From Pseudanabaena sp. UBA1465 (lineage in GTDB: Bacteria > Cyanobacteriota > Cyanobacteriia > Pseudanabaenales > Pseudanabaenaceae), in contig DCSN01000228.1 of NCBI GenBank assembly GCA_002325645.1, forward strand, positions 1 through 17,779: DNA of 17,779 nucleotides, read 5' to 3'. Positions 6,093-12,710 of this stretch are shown here, one piece after another. The notes under the pieces are model-generated. The model searched no databases. It had not been told where the DNA came from and saw nothing but the letters and a program-made list of their open reading frames with translations. The stretch's first letter is position 1; each line of letters starts with the position of its first letter. The translations under genes were made by a program, and so were the position numbers.

Positions 6093-8171
6093 CTACTCTT
6101 TGCCCTTGCTTTTAGCAATGATGGCTTCAGCCACATTCTTTGGCACTTCTTCATAATGGCTAAATTCCATTGAGAAGCTTGCTCTACCCTGAGTTGACGA
6201 ACGAAGGTCAGTAGAATAACCAAACATCTCAGACAAAGGAACTCTTGCCTCAACCTTCTTGCCAGAAGGGGTATCATCCATACCCGCAATGTTGCCACGA
6301 CGACGACTAAGGTCACCGATAACATCACCCATGTAGTCTTCAGGAGTTTCAACTTCAACCTTCATCATTGGTTCCAACAAAATTGGCTGCGCCTTCATTA
6401 CAGCTTCCTTGATTGCCATCGAACCAGCAATTTTAAAAGCCATTTCTGAAGAGTCAACGTCATGGAAAGAACCATGTATAAGAGTAGCCCTGAGGTCGAT
6501 CACAGGATAACCTGCCAGAATTCCCGATTCACAGGCTTCCTTCATACCTTGTTCTGAAGGCTTGATGAACTCCTTAGGAATCACACCACCAACAATCTTC
6601 GATACAAATTCAAACCCTGTACCTGGCTCGGTAGGTTCCAAATTGATCACAACGTGACCATATTGTCCCTTACCACCACTTTGACGGGCAAATTTACCTT
6701 CAATGTCGGTGACAGTTTTACGAATGGTTTCGCGATAAGCTACCTGAGGTGCGCCAACATTAGCTTCAACGTTAAACTCACGCTTCATTCGATCAACGAG
6801 AATTTCAAGGTGAAGCTCACCCATGCCAGAAATAATCGTTTGGTTGGTTTCTGAATCTGTTGCCACACGGAAGGTAGGATCTTCTTCAGAAAGGGATTGT
6901 AGAGCCTTGGATAGTTTTTCCATATCCTGCTTTGTTTTCGGCTCAACAGCTACAGAAATAACAGGCTCTGGAATAAATAGGGTTTCTAGAACGATTGGGG
7001 CATTGTCGTCACAAAGCGTGTCACCAGTAAAGGTGTCTTTGAGTCCTAATACGGCTCCTAGATCTCCTGCTCTGAGTTCATCAACTTCTTGGCGATCGTC
7101 AGCCTTTAATACGATTAAGCGAGAAATACGCTCTTTCTTATTCTTGCTAGAGTTCAGTGCATAAGAACCCTTCTTCAAGACTCCAGAATAAACGCGCACA
7201 AAGGTAAGACGACCATAGGGGTCAGACATGATTTTGAAGGCAAGTGCCGACATTGGTGAGTCATCCTTGGCTTCACGAATAGCTTCTTCCCCGTTGGCTA
7301 ATAAACCTATGACTGGTTTAACATCGCTAGGGGCAGGAAGATAATCAATAACGGCATCTAGTAGGAGCTGTACGCCTTTATTTTTGAAGGCTGAACCGCA
7401 GGTCATCGGGACGATTTTGCCGCTTAAAGTACCTTTACGCAGCCCTGTCCTAATCTCATCTTCGGTGAGTTCTTCACCTTCAAGATATTTTTCCATAAGA
7501 ACATCATCAGAGTCGGCTACTGATTCAAGTAGCTTGCCGCGCCAATCATTAGCTAAATCAGCTAAATCGGCAGGAATATCTACTTCATCAATATCTTTGC
7601 CTATTTCGTCTTTATAGATGTAGGCTTTCATTTTGACGAGATCGACAATGCCGACTAGTTCTGCTTCACTGCCAATGGGAAGTTGGATAGGAACAGCGTT
7701 TGAGCCAAAACGAGCGCGAATCTGCTCGCGTACTCGCAAGAAATTCGCACCCATGCGATCCATCTTGTTAACGAATACAAGGCGAGGTACTTTATAGCGA
7801 TCGGCTTGTCTCCACACGGTTTCTGACTGAGGTTGTACACCACCTACAGCACAGAAAACCGCGACTACACCATCAAGCACACGCATGGAACGTTCTACTT
7901 CAATGGTGAAGTCAACGTGTCCAGGCGTGTCGATGATGTTAATGCGGTGATCTTTCCAACTGGTGCTGATCGCTGCTGCCGTAATGGTAATACCGCGCTC
8001 GCGTTCTTGCGCCATCCAATCTGTTGTTGCGTTTCCATCATGGACTTCGCCTATTTTGTGAACAACACCAGAGTAGAACAGAATACGTTCTGTAGTTGTG
8101 GTTTTACCAGCGTCAATATGCGCCGCAATACCTATATTGCGTACCTTATCTAAGGCGATAGTTCGTTCCAC
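6093..8171 (-). CDS. fusA: Translation elongation factor EF-G
   Basis: 692 aa, full length. EF-G is the GTPase that drives translocation of tRNA and mRNA on the ribosome and acts with RRF in ribosome recycling. G-domain motifs are intact: AHIDAGKT (17-24), RERGITITAAA in switch I (57-67), DTPGH (81-85) and NKMD (135-138). Domain IV carries GGKGQYGHV, and the C-terminal domain V includes DDTPSGKKVEARVPLSEMFGY-type sequence (LSEMFGY visible). The start codon is GTG at 8171, chosen because it gives the conserved N-terminus (MERTIALDKVRNIGIAAHID) and has a good GAGGA seven bases upstream. It is the third gene of the str operon, 79 bp after rpsG. Confidence 0.98.
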   Translation of the reverse strand: MERTIALDKVRNIGIAAHIDAGKTTTTERILFYSGVVHKIGEVHDGNATTDWMAQERERGITITAAAISTSWKDHRINIIDTPGHVDFTIEVERSMRVLDGVVAVFCAVGGVQPQSETVWRQADRYKVPRLVFVNKMDRMGANFLRVREQIRARFGSNAVPIQLPIGSEAELVGIVDLVKMKAYIYKDEIGKDIDEVDIPADLADLANDWRGKLLESVADSDDVLMEKYLEGEELTEDEIRTGLRKGTLSGKIVPMTCGSAFKNKGVQLLLDAVIDYLPAPSDVKPVIGLLANGEEAIREAKDDSPMSALAFKIMSDPYGRLTFVRVYSGVLKKGSYALNSSKNKKERISRLIVLKADDRQEVDELRAGDLGAVLGLKDTFTGDTLCDDNAPIVLETLFIPEPVISVAVEPKTKQDMEKLSKALQSLSEEDPTFRVATDSETNQTIISGMGELHLEILVDRMKREFNVEANVGAPQVAYRETIRKTVTDIEGKFARQSGGKGQYGHVVINLEPTEPGTGFEFVSKIVGGVIPKEFIKPSEQGMKEACESGILAGYPVIDLRATLIHGSFHDVDSSEMAFKIAGSMAIKEAVMKAQPILLEPMMKVEVETPEDYMGDVIGDLSRRRGNIAGMDDTPSGKKVEARVPLSEMFGYSTDLRSSTQGRASFSMEFSHYEEVPKNVAEAIIAKSKGKE

Positions 8172-8178
8172 AATAGTT

Positions 8179-8183
8179 TCCTC
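8179..8183 (-). promoter_or_regulatory. fusA ribosome binding site
   Basis: GAGGA on the - strand, seven bases before the GTG at 8171. It supports this non-ATG start and is the clearest Shine-Dalgarno sequence in the str operon. Confidence 0.75.
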
Positions 8184-8250
8184 GTGTTTGTCAGGAATTG
8201 AGAATTTATATTAAGAATAGTATAGCGAGGTAAGCTACGGTTTAATAACC

Positions 8251-8721
8251 TTAGTAACGGTAGTGAGCGAAGGCTTTGTTTGCTTCTGCCATTTTGTGGG
8301 TTTCTTCGCGCTTACGGATGGTTTGACCAGTTTCATTGGCGGCATCCATTAATTCGTTAGCAAGCTTTGTGATCATGCTACGTCCAGCACGAGCGCGGGA
8401 ATATTGGACTAACCAGCGAAGAGCTAGGGCTACGCCGCGATCGGTGCGGACTTCCATCGGTACTTGGTAGGTAGCACCACCAACACGACGGGCTTTAACT
8501 TCTACCAATGGGGTTGCATTGCGAATAGCACGGTCAAACACTTCTAGAGGTGGGTTACCTGTACGTTCGCCAATGGTGTCAAGGGCTTTGTAAACGATAT
8601 GAGAGGCAACAGAATGCTTGCCGCGTGACATTACACGACGGATGAGCATGCTAATAAGACGGCTGTTGTAAACCGAGTCAGGGGGAGTTATGCGCTTTGA
8701 AGCTTTCGTTCTACGGGACAT
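8251..8721 (-). CDS. rpsG: 30S ribosomal protein S7
   Basis: 156 aa, the standard bacterial length. S7 nucleates assembly of the 30S head by binding the 3' major domain of 16S rRNA and lies near the E site. Conserved sequence includes MSRRTKASKR at the N-terminus, RRVGGATYQVPMEVR (about 78-92), ALRWLV and the C-terminal MAEANKAFAHYR. The ATG start at 8721 gives the family N-terminus. It is second in the str operon, 79 bp from rpsL and 79 bp from fusA. In E. coli S7 binds its own operon mRNA as a repressor; whether that holds here is not visible. Confidence 0.98.
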   Translation of the reverse strand: MSRRTKASKRITPPDSVYNSRLISMLIRRVMSRGKHSVASHIVYKALDTIGERTGNPPLEVFDRAIRNATPLVEVKARRVGGATYQVPMEVRTDRGVALALRWLVQYSRARAGRSMITKLANELMDAANETGQTIRKREETHKMAEANKAFAHYRY

Positions 8722-8800
8722 TACGGTACTAAATTCACCTTATAAAATGAATTGCTAATTTTACTAAATGGCTGCTAAACAACCTTTTGCGGATTGATTT

Positions 8801-9214
8801 TTACTTCTTCTTCTTGCCAGTGCTTGCGGCTGGGGCTTGACCTGGTTTGGGTCGCTTTGCACCATACTTAGAGCGTCCTTGCTTGCGATCCTTTACGCCT
8901 GAAGTGTCAAGGGTTCCACGAATAATGTGATAACGCACACCTGGTAAATCTTTTACACGACCGCCTCTAATCATCACAACGGAGTGTTCTTGGAGGTTAT
9001 GCCCAATCCCAGGGATATATGCGGTGACTTCAAATCCAGAAGTCAGGCGTACCCGTGCTACTTTTCTAAGTGCAGAGTTAGGCTTTTTGGGTGTTGTAGT
9101 GTAGACGCGCGTACATACTCCCCTGCGTTGAGGACAACTTTTTAGGGCAGGAGATTTTGTTTTTGTGTTTATGGTTTGGCGCTCACTGCGGATGAGCTGT
9201 TGGATCGTGGGCAT
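8801..9214 (-). CDS. rpsL: 30S ribosomal protein S12
   Basis: 137 aa. S12 sits at the decoding centre and influences accuracy. MPTIQQLIRSER at the start, TPKKPNSALRKVARVRLTSG (41-60) and GGRVKDLPGVRYHIIRG (84-100) are diagnostic. Lys43 and Lys88, the positions altered in streptomycin-resistant mutants, are both lysine, the wild-type state. The ATG at 9214 is preferred over an upstream in-frame GTG at 9262: it gives the family N-terminus, and the predicted transcription start lies at about 9259, leaving no leader for the longer form. It is first in the str operon, with a C-terminal lysine run (GKKKK). Confidence 0.98.
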   Translation of the reverse strand: MPTIQQLIRSERQTINTKTKSPALKSCPQRRGVCTRVYTTTPKKPNSALRKVARVRLTSGFEVTAYIPGIGHNLQEHSVVMIRGGRVKDLPGVRYHIIRGTLDTSGVKDRKQGRSKYGAKRPKPGQAPAASTGKKKK

Positions 9215-9265
9215 AAGTGATGATTTGGTATATCTGCGGCTGTGTATTCTAATCAACAGCACATA

Positions 9266-9295
9266 ATTATAACAAAGTAGATCTCATAAAGTCAA
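9266..9295 (-). promoter_or_regulatory. str operon promoter (near-consensus sigma-70 type)
   Basis: On the - strand, TTGACT (9295-9290) and TATAAT (9271-9266) are separated by 18 bp. The predicted start at about 9259 would give a 5' leader of about 45 nt before the rpsL ATG at 9214. This is the best -35/-10 pair in the window and fits a strongly expressed operon. Confidence 0.8.
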
Positions 9296-9434
9296 TTTTT
9301 ATAACTTAATAAGCTTTGCTATGGTTATGTCGGCTGTGGCGATCGCTGTCTTGGTATACTTTTATATACTTTTATGTACTTGTTATATATGGGTATATGG
9401 ACAGCTTGTAAATAAAAAAGCAATATAGGCAAAA

Positions 9435-10184
9435 CTAACGATAGTTTACAATTCGGGCAAAGCCTGCTGGGTCAAGACTTGCTCCACCAACTAGCACACC
9501 ATCAATTTCAGGTTGCGCCATGATTTCGTCAATATTATCGGGTTTGACGGAACCACCATACTGAATTGTAACATCGCGGTTTATAAGTTTACTACGAATT
9601 AGTCCAATTACGCGGTTTGCTTCGCTAGATGCACAGGTGACACCTGTGCCGATCGCCCAAATTGGTTCGTAAGCGATAATCAAATTATTTTGGTCAACAT
9701 CGACGAGATCGGCAGCAAGTTGGGAAAAAATCCAAGATTCTGTTTCGTTGGCATCCCGTTGTTGCTTGCTTTCACCGACACAAAGTATGGGGGTGAGTCC
9801 ATGCGCTTGGGCAGATTTGAGTCGCTTGTTTACGGTTTCATCGGTCTCGCCGAAAAACTGACGACGTTCACTATGTCCAACGATCACATATTTAATGCCA
9901 AGTTCGACTAGCATTGGTGCGGAGATCTCCCCTGTAAATGCGCCGTTTTCTGCCCAATGGACATTTTGAGCGCCAATACTGAGGTTACCTTGACCGATCG
10001 CTGGGACGATGGTTTGCAAAATGGCGAGATTAGTATAGGGGACGCAAATAAGGATTTGCCGATCAGCGATCGCCGCTTGAGATGCGGTGTCTTTTAGATG
10101 GCTGGGAAATTCTGAAAAAAATGCTTTGGCTTCTGACTGGTTTTTGTACATTTTCCAGTTGCCAGCGATAACGATTTTAGGCAA
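9435..10184 (-). CDS. tpiA: Triosephosphate isomerase
   Basis: 249 aa, usual length. It interconverts dihydroxyacetone phosphate and glyceraldehyde 3-phosphate in glycolysis, gluconeogenesis and the Calvin cycle. The TIM barrel hallmarks are present: AGNWKM (7-12) with Asn9 and Lys11, GHSERR (103-108) with electrophile His104, AYEPIWAIGTG (171-181) with catalytic base Glu173, and phosphate-binding YGGSVKPDN (209-217) and GGASL (233-237). The start appears to be TTG at 10184, because no ATG or GTG gives the conserved N-terminus; an AGGGG lies about 11 bases upstream. It is transcribed towards rpsL, 220 bp away, but the str operon has its own promoter. I see no convincing terminator hairpin between them. 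Confidence 0.97.
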   Translation of the reverse strand: MPKIVIAGNWKMYKNQSEAKAFFSEFPSHLKDTASQAAIADRQILICVPYTNLAILQTIVPAIGQGNLSIGAQNVHWAENGAFTGEISAPMLVELGIKYVIVGHSERRQFFGETDETVNKRLKSAQAHGLTPILCVGESKQQRDANETESWIFSQLAADLVDVDQNNLIIAYEPIWAIGTGVTCASSEANRVIGLIRSKLINRDVTIQYGGSVKPDNIDEIMAQPEIDGVLVGGASLDPAGFARIVNYR

Positions 10185-10253
10185 GGCTCGTTTACCCCTG
10201 AGTAAGGATTATGAAAGTAATAAATCGTTGTTTATTTTACCGAAAAATGGCTC

Positions 10254-10296
10254 ATAAAAACAAAAGGTGTCGCGAAGCGACACCTTTTGTTTTTAT
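10254..10296. terminator. Perfect 43-bp palindrome between tpiA and the tandem RNA units
   Basis: 20-bp arms with a 3-nt loop (GAA on the + strand). The GC core GGTGTCGC is flanked by complementary A-rich/T-rich arms. It lies just downstream (- strand) of the terminator of RNA unit A and about 70 bp upstream of the tpiA start, so it probably works as a second, back-up terminator insulating tpiA. Confidence 0.8.
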
Positions 10297-10300
10297 CCCC

Positions 10301-10339
10301 AAAAACTCAATGAGTCTAGCAGAAGGCTGCTAGACTCAT
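10301..10339 (-). terminator. Rho-independent terminator of RNA unit A
   Basis: 13-bp arms (10310-10322 and 10327-10339) around an AAGG/CCTT loop, followed on the - strand by TGAGTTTTT. The pair 10319:10330 is G:C here and A:T at the equivalent place in unit B, a compensatory change. Confidence 0.85.
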
Positions 10340-10725
10340 GTCTTAAAGTAATTCAATTAGTTTTTTACTAGATGTTGAACTGGACGTGTTCGATATTGAT
10401 TAACTGTACGCTATAGCCCTTATTTTTTTAGCTAAACTAGTTTGTCCCGTCTACCGCAATGCTAGGTCAAAACCTAAACCGACACTGAGAAAACTCAAGA
10501 GACCTTAATAATAATATAGGCTATCGAAGCTATCAAAACCACACCGATCTTTGGAATAAGCACTGCCCCGTAAAGATCGAAGAATCGCGGGGAGCAACAA
10601 AGCGTCAATCCGATGATTTTGACTTTTAACTCTTTCTATTTGCTTTTCCTCCTTTTTGATTCAAAAGACTACTTTTGAAAATTTAAGCTGAACTTGCGTT
10701 TGGATTGAGTTGCTCTGTCTCTTGT
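10301..10725 (-). ncRNA. Candidate structured RNA, unit A (about 425 nt)
   Basis: An unrecognised RNA predicted from conservation with unit B. Read on the - strand: a 5' segment AAGAGAC (10723-10717) pairs with GTCTCTT (10503-10497), closing a domain of about 225 nt. Inside it are AACTC/GAGTT, a hairpin TTCAAAAG/CTTTTGAA, an AGGAGG-containing purine-rich stretch, a small AATC/GATT hairpin and a pseudoknot at 10592-10545. A 3' domain with hairpin TAGGT/ACCTA precedes the terminator. The start is inferred from the -10 element. I saw no resemblance to tmRNA, RNase P RNA, SRP RNA or 6S RNA. A leader of tpiA is unlikely because two terminators intervene. Confidence 0.68.
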
Positions 10726-10729
10726 GCTA

Positions 10730-10785
10730 TGTATATACGTTAACTTATGTGGTGTTACATGACACTATTTGTTTACATAAATTCA
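10730..10785 (-). promoter_or_regulatory. Promoter region of RNA unit A
   Basis: On the - strand a -10 TATACA (10735-10730) lies in a block identical to unit B (GTATATACAT). The -35 region is weak (TGTAAC or GTAACA near 10753-10759). A 14-bp block, TTTACATAAATTCA on the + strand (10772-10785), is identical in unit B at exactly the same distance, suggesting an activator or UP-type element. Confidence 0.55.
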
Positions 10786-10848
10786 CAGATTTTCTGACTC
10801 TAAAAACCAACAGAAATTAGCGTTTGGTTTATATAAAAATTTATCCCC

Positions 10849-10888
10849 AAAAAACTGAATGAGTCTAACAGAAGGCTGTTAGACTCAT
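10849..10888 (-). terminator. Rho-independent terminator of RNA unit B
   Basis: 13-bp arms (10859-10871 and 10876-10888), loop CCTT on the - strand, followed by TCAGTTTTTT. It separates unit B from the promoter of unit A, so the two RNAs are separate transcripts. Confidence 0.85.
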
Positions 10889-11275
10889 TGGCTTATGTAA
10901 TTCAATTTTATCTTTTTACTAGAGGTTTGCTAATGCGTGTTAGGTATTGATTAACTATTCGTTGTAGCCCTTATCTTTATAACTATATAAGCTTGTCTCA
11001 ATTTACCTGTGTGATAGGTAGAACCCTAATTAAACACTAGGTAATAATCTAAGAGACCCTAATAACAATACAGGCTGTCGAAGCTATCAAAACTACACCG
11101 ATCTTTGGAATAGGCACTGCCCCATAAAGACCGACAAATCGCGGGGAGCAACAAAGCGCTAATCTAATGATTTAGAGTTTCAACTCTTCCTTCCGCTATC
11201 TCCTCACGATACCAAAAATTCAGATTCGGTATGTAAGCTAGACTGGTGAATGGGCTGAGTTACTTTGTCTCTTGT
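10849..11275 (-). ncRNA. Candidate structured RNA, unit B (about 427 nt)
   Basis: Paralogue of unit A, upstream of it and in the same direction. The same helices can be drawn: AAGAGAC (11273-11267) with GTCTCTT (11057-11051), AACTC with GAGTT, and a hairpin ATACC/GGTAT where A has an unrelated-sequence hairpin. AATC/GATT, the pseudoknot at 11146-11099, TAGG/CCTA in the 3' domain and the terminator are also shared. The purine-rich GAGGAGA segment is shared with A. Differences in helices are mostly pair-preserving (C:G to G:U, G:C to A:U). The almost equal length (about 425 and 427 nt) despite many substitutions supports a functional RNA. Ends are inferred from promoter and terminator. Function is unknown. 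Confidence 0.68.
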
Positions 11276-11279
11276 GCCA

Positions 11280-11335
11280 TGTATATACATTAGCTTAAGT
11301 AGTATCAAAGGATACTTTTTCTTTACATAAATTCA
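11280..11335 (-). promoter_or_regulatory. Promoter region of RNA unit B with inverted repeat
   Basis: On the - strand, -35 TTGATA (11308-11303), 17-bp spacer, -10 TATACA (11285-11280). A perfect inverted repeat AGTATC-AAAG-GATACT (11301-11316) overlaps the -35 and could be an operator. Unit A has only an imperfect counterpart (10751-10766). The 14-bp conserved block is at 11322-11335. Confidence 0.65.
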
Positions 11336-11475
11336 TGGATTTCTTGAGTTAATCAAGTCTAAAAGTTAGAAGGATTGTGGGATAAACGTTTTGATTTGTT
11401 TAGACTTGTTTGATGGACATTTGTTAAGATATGTTTATTGAACACTTTACCTAAAATACAGCCAAGACTTTTACT

Positions 11476-12675
11476 ATGCTGCAACAGGCTTCCCGTTATA
11501 CGACGACTTGGGTGGATACGGTTAATAAGGTCAAGGCTGAAGTATGGAATATTCTCGCAAAACCTTTGACGAATCCCTTTTTTGAATGGGAGTGGCTCTC
11601 GAATTTAGAATCCTCTGGTTGTGCGATCGCGCAGCAAGGGTGGCTACCGAGTCATTTATTGGTATGGCAAAGGGATGTATTGGTGGCGGCTGCGCCTTTG
11701 TATATCAAGGGGCATAGTCAGGGGGAGTTTGTGTTTGACCATCAATGGGCGGATTTGTCCTATCGATTAGGGATTGAGTATTATCCGAAATTATTGGGAA
11801 TGGCTCCGTTTACGCCTGCGGTGGGTTATCGCTTTTTGGTGCATCCTGATTTGAGCGACAATCCTGATGAGTTATCAAAAATCTATGACTTGATGTTGGC
11901 GGAGATCGACAAACTTTGCGATCGCTATCAGATGTCGGGCTGTAACTTTTTATATGTTGATCCTAGTTGGAAGCATGAGTTGGAGTCGCGGGGCTTCACG
12001 ACTTGGATGCACCATAGTTATGTTTGGGAAAATCAAGAATTTACGGATTTTGATGATTATCTCAAAAATTTCAATGCGAATCAGCGCCGCAATATTAAGC
12101 GGGAGCGTAAATCGGTGGAAAGTACGGGGATCACGATGCGGGTATATACAGGTGAAGAGATTCCCCATTATTTCTATGGCTATATGTATGAGCTATATAA
12201 CGATCATTGCAATAAGTTTTGGGGCGGCAGCAAATATCTAAATCGTAAGTTTTTTGAAAATTTAGCCCATAGTTTTCGCGATCGCCTTGTGTTTGTGGCG
12301 GGAGAAATTGCAGACTATCCGCAACCTGTGGGCATGTCTTTTTGTATTCGTAAAGATGATCAGCTTTTTGGACGCTATTGGGGATCGGTGCAAGAAATTG
12401 ATTGTTTACACTTTAATGCTTGCTATTACAAACCGATTGAGTGGGCGATCGCACAGGGTATTAAACGCTTTGACCCAGGGGCAGGAGGTCAACACAAAAA
12501 GCGGCGCGGTTTTCCTGCCACACCAAATTACAGTTTGCATCGCTTTTATCGCGATCGGCTCAAGCAAATTTTGGTTCCTCATATTAATGAGGTGAATGCT
12601 TACGAAGCTAAGCAAATTCAAGCGATTAATAACGAGCTACCCTTTGATTTTGCGCCGCCTGATCTTCATGTATAA
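11476..12675 (+). CDS. DUF482 / FemAB-like GNAT-fold protein
   Basis: 399 aa, close to the family's usual 380-400. It matches the COG3146/DUF482 family, often annotated as a peptidoglycan biosynthesis or GNAT N-acyltransferase-like protein related in fold to FemAB. Recognisable blocks are NPFFEWEWL (33-41), APLYIKGHSQGEFVFDHQWA (73-92), NFNANQRRNIKRER (198-211), FGRYWG (298-303), LHFNACYYKPIEWAI (311-325) and FDPGAGGQHKKRRGF (332-346). The last is the family signature. No signal peptide or membrane segment, so it is cytoplasmic. The acceptor and donor substrates are not established for most members, so the exact reaction is unknown. The ATG is at 11476; upstream lie the tandem RNA promoters, transcribed the other way. 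It is convergent with the FolB-RNase HI gene, sharing a hairpin with it. Confidence 0.9.
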   Translation: MLQQASRYTTTWVDTVNKVKAEVWNILAKPLTNPFFEWEWLSNLESSGCAIAQQGWLPSHLLVWQRDVLVAAAPLYIKGHSQGEFVFDHQWADLSYRLGIEYYPKLLGMAPFTPAVGYRFLVHPDLSDNPDELSKIYDLMLAEIDKLCDRYQMSGCNFLYVDPSWKHELESRGFTTWMHHSYVWENQEFTDFDDYLKNFNANQRRNIKRERKSVESTGITMRVYTGEEIPHYFYGYMYELYNDHCNKFWGGSKYLNRKFFENLAHSFRDRLVFVAGEIADYPQPVGMSFCIRKDDQLFGRYWGSVQEIDCLHFNACYYKPIEWAIAQGIKRFDPGAGGQHKKRRGFPATPNYSLHRFYRDRLKQILVPHINEVNAYEAKQIQAINNELPFDFAPPDLHV

Positions 12676-12710
12676 ACAAAAGAGACTCGCTATGCGAGTC
12701 TCTTTTGTTT
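12674..12710. terminator. Shared bidirectional terminator between convergent genes
   Basis: 17-bp perfect arms (12674-12690, 12694-12710) with a 3-nt loop. It begins inside the TAA of the + gene (12673-12675) and ends at the TAA of the - gene (12710-12712), so one palindrome fills the whole gap and contributes to both stop codons. GC core GAGACTCGC with AAACAAAA/TTTTGTTT arms gives a T-run in both directions. Confidence 0.9.

Larger units (their letters stand above)
10293..11350 (-). repeat. Tandem imperfect duplication, period about 550 bp
   Basis: Unit A (10293-10800) and unit B (10841-11350) are direct imperfect copies. Landmarks keep a nearly constant offset: the terminator hairpins at 10310 and 10859 (offset 549), the pseudoknot segments at 10588 and 11142 (554), and the promoter -10 at 10730 and 11280 (550). 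Conservation is patchy. It is very high at the promoter, in the segment around the pseudoknot and in the terminator, and low elsewhere, the pattern of an RNA gene family rather than a recent duplication. There is no protein-coding frame of note in this interval. Confidence 0.9.

Noticed and set aside
6062..8153. Open frames overlapping fusA in other frames
   Set aside because: They are shadows of a complete conserved EF-G gene.
9215..9262. Upstream GTG extension of rpsL
   Set aside because: It adds 16 residues not found in S12 and would start at about the predicted transcription start site.
9355..9390. TATACTTTTA direct repeats between tpiA and rpsL as a regulatory array
   Set aside because: Only two exact copies in very AT-rich sequence, lying upstream of an already convincing promoter.
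10301..11275. Tandem units as tmRNA, RNase P RNA, SRP RNA or 6S RNA
   Set aside because: No tRNA-like ends or tag reading frame, no recognisable RNase P or SRP core motifs, and about 425 nt is too long for 6S RNA; two copies in tandem are also atypical for these.
10301..11350. CRISPR array
   Set aside because: Only two long imperfect copies with promoters and terminators; no short regular repeats and spacers, and no cas genes in the window.
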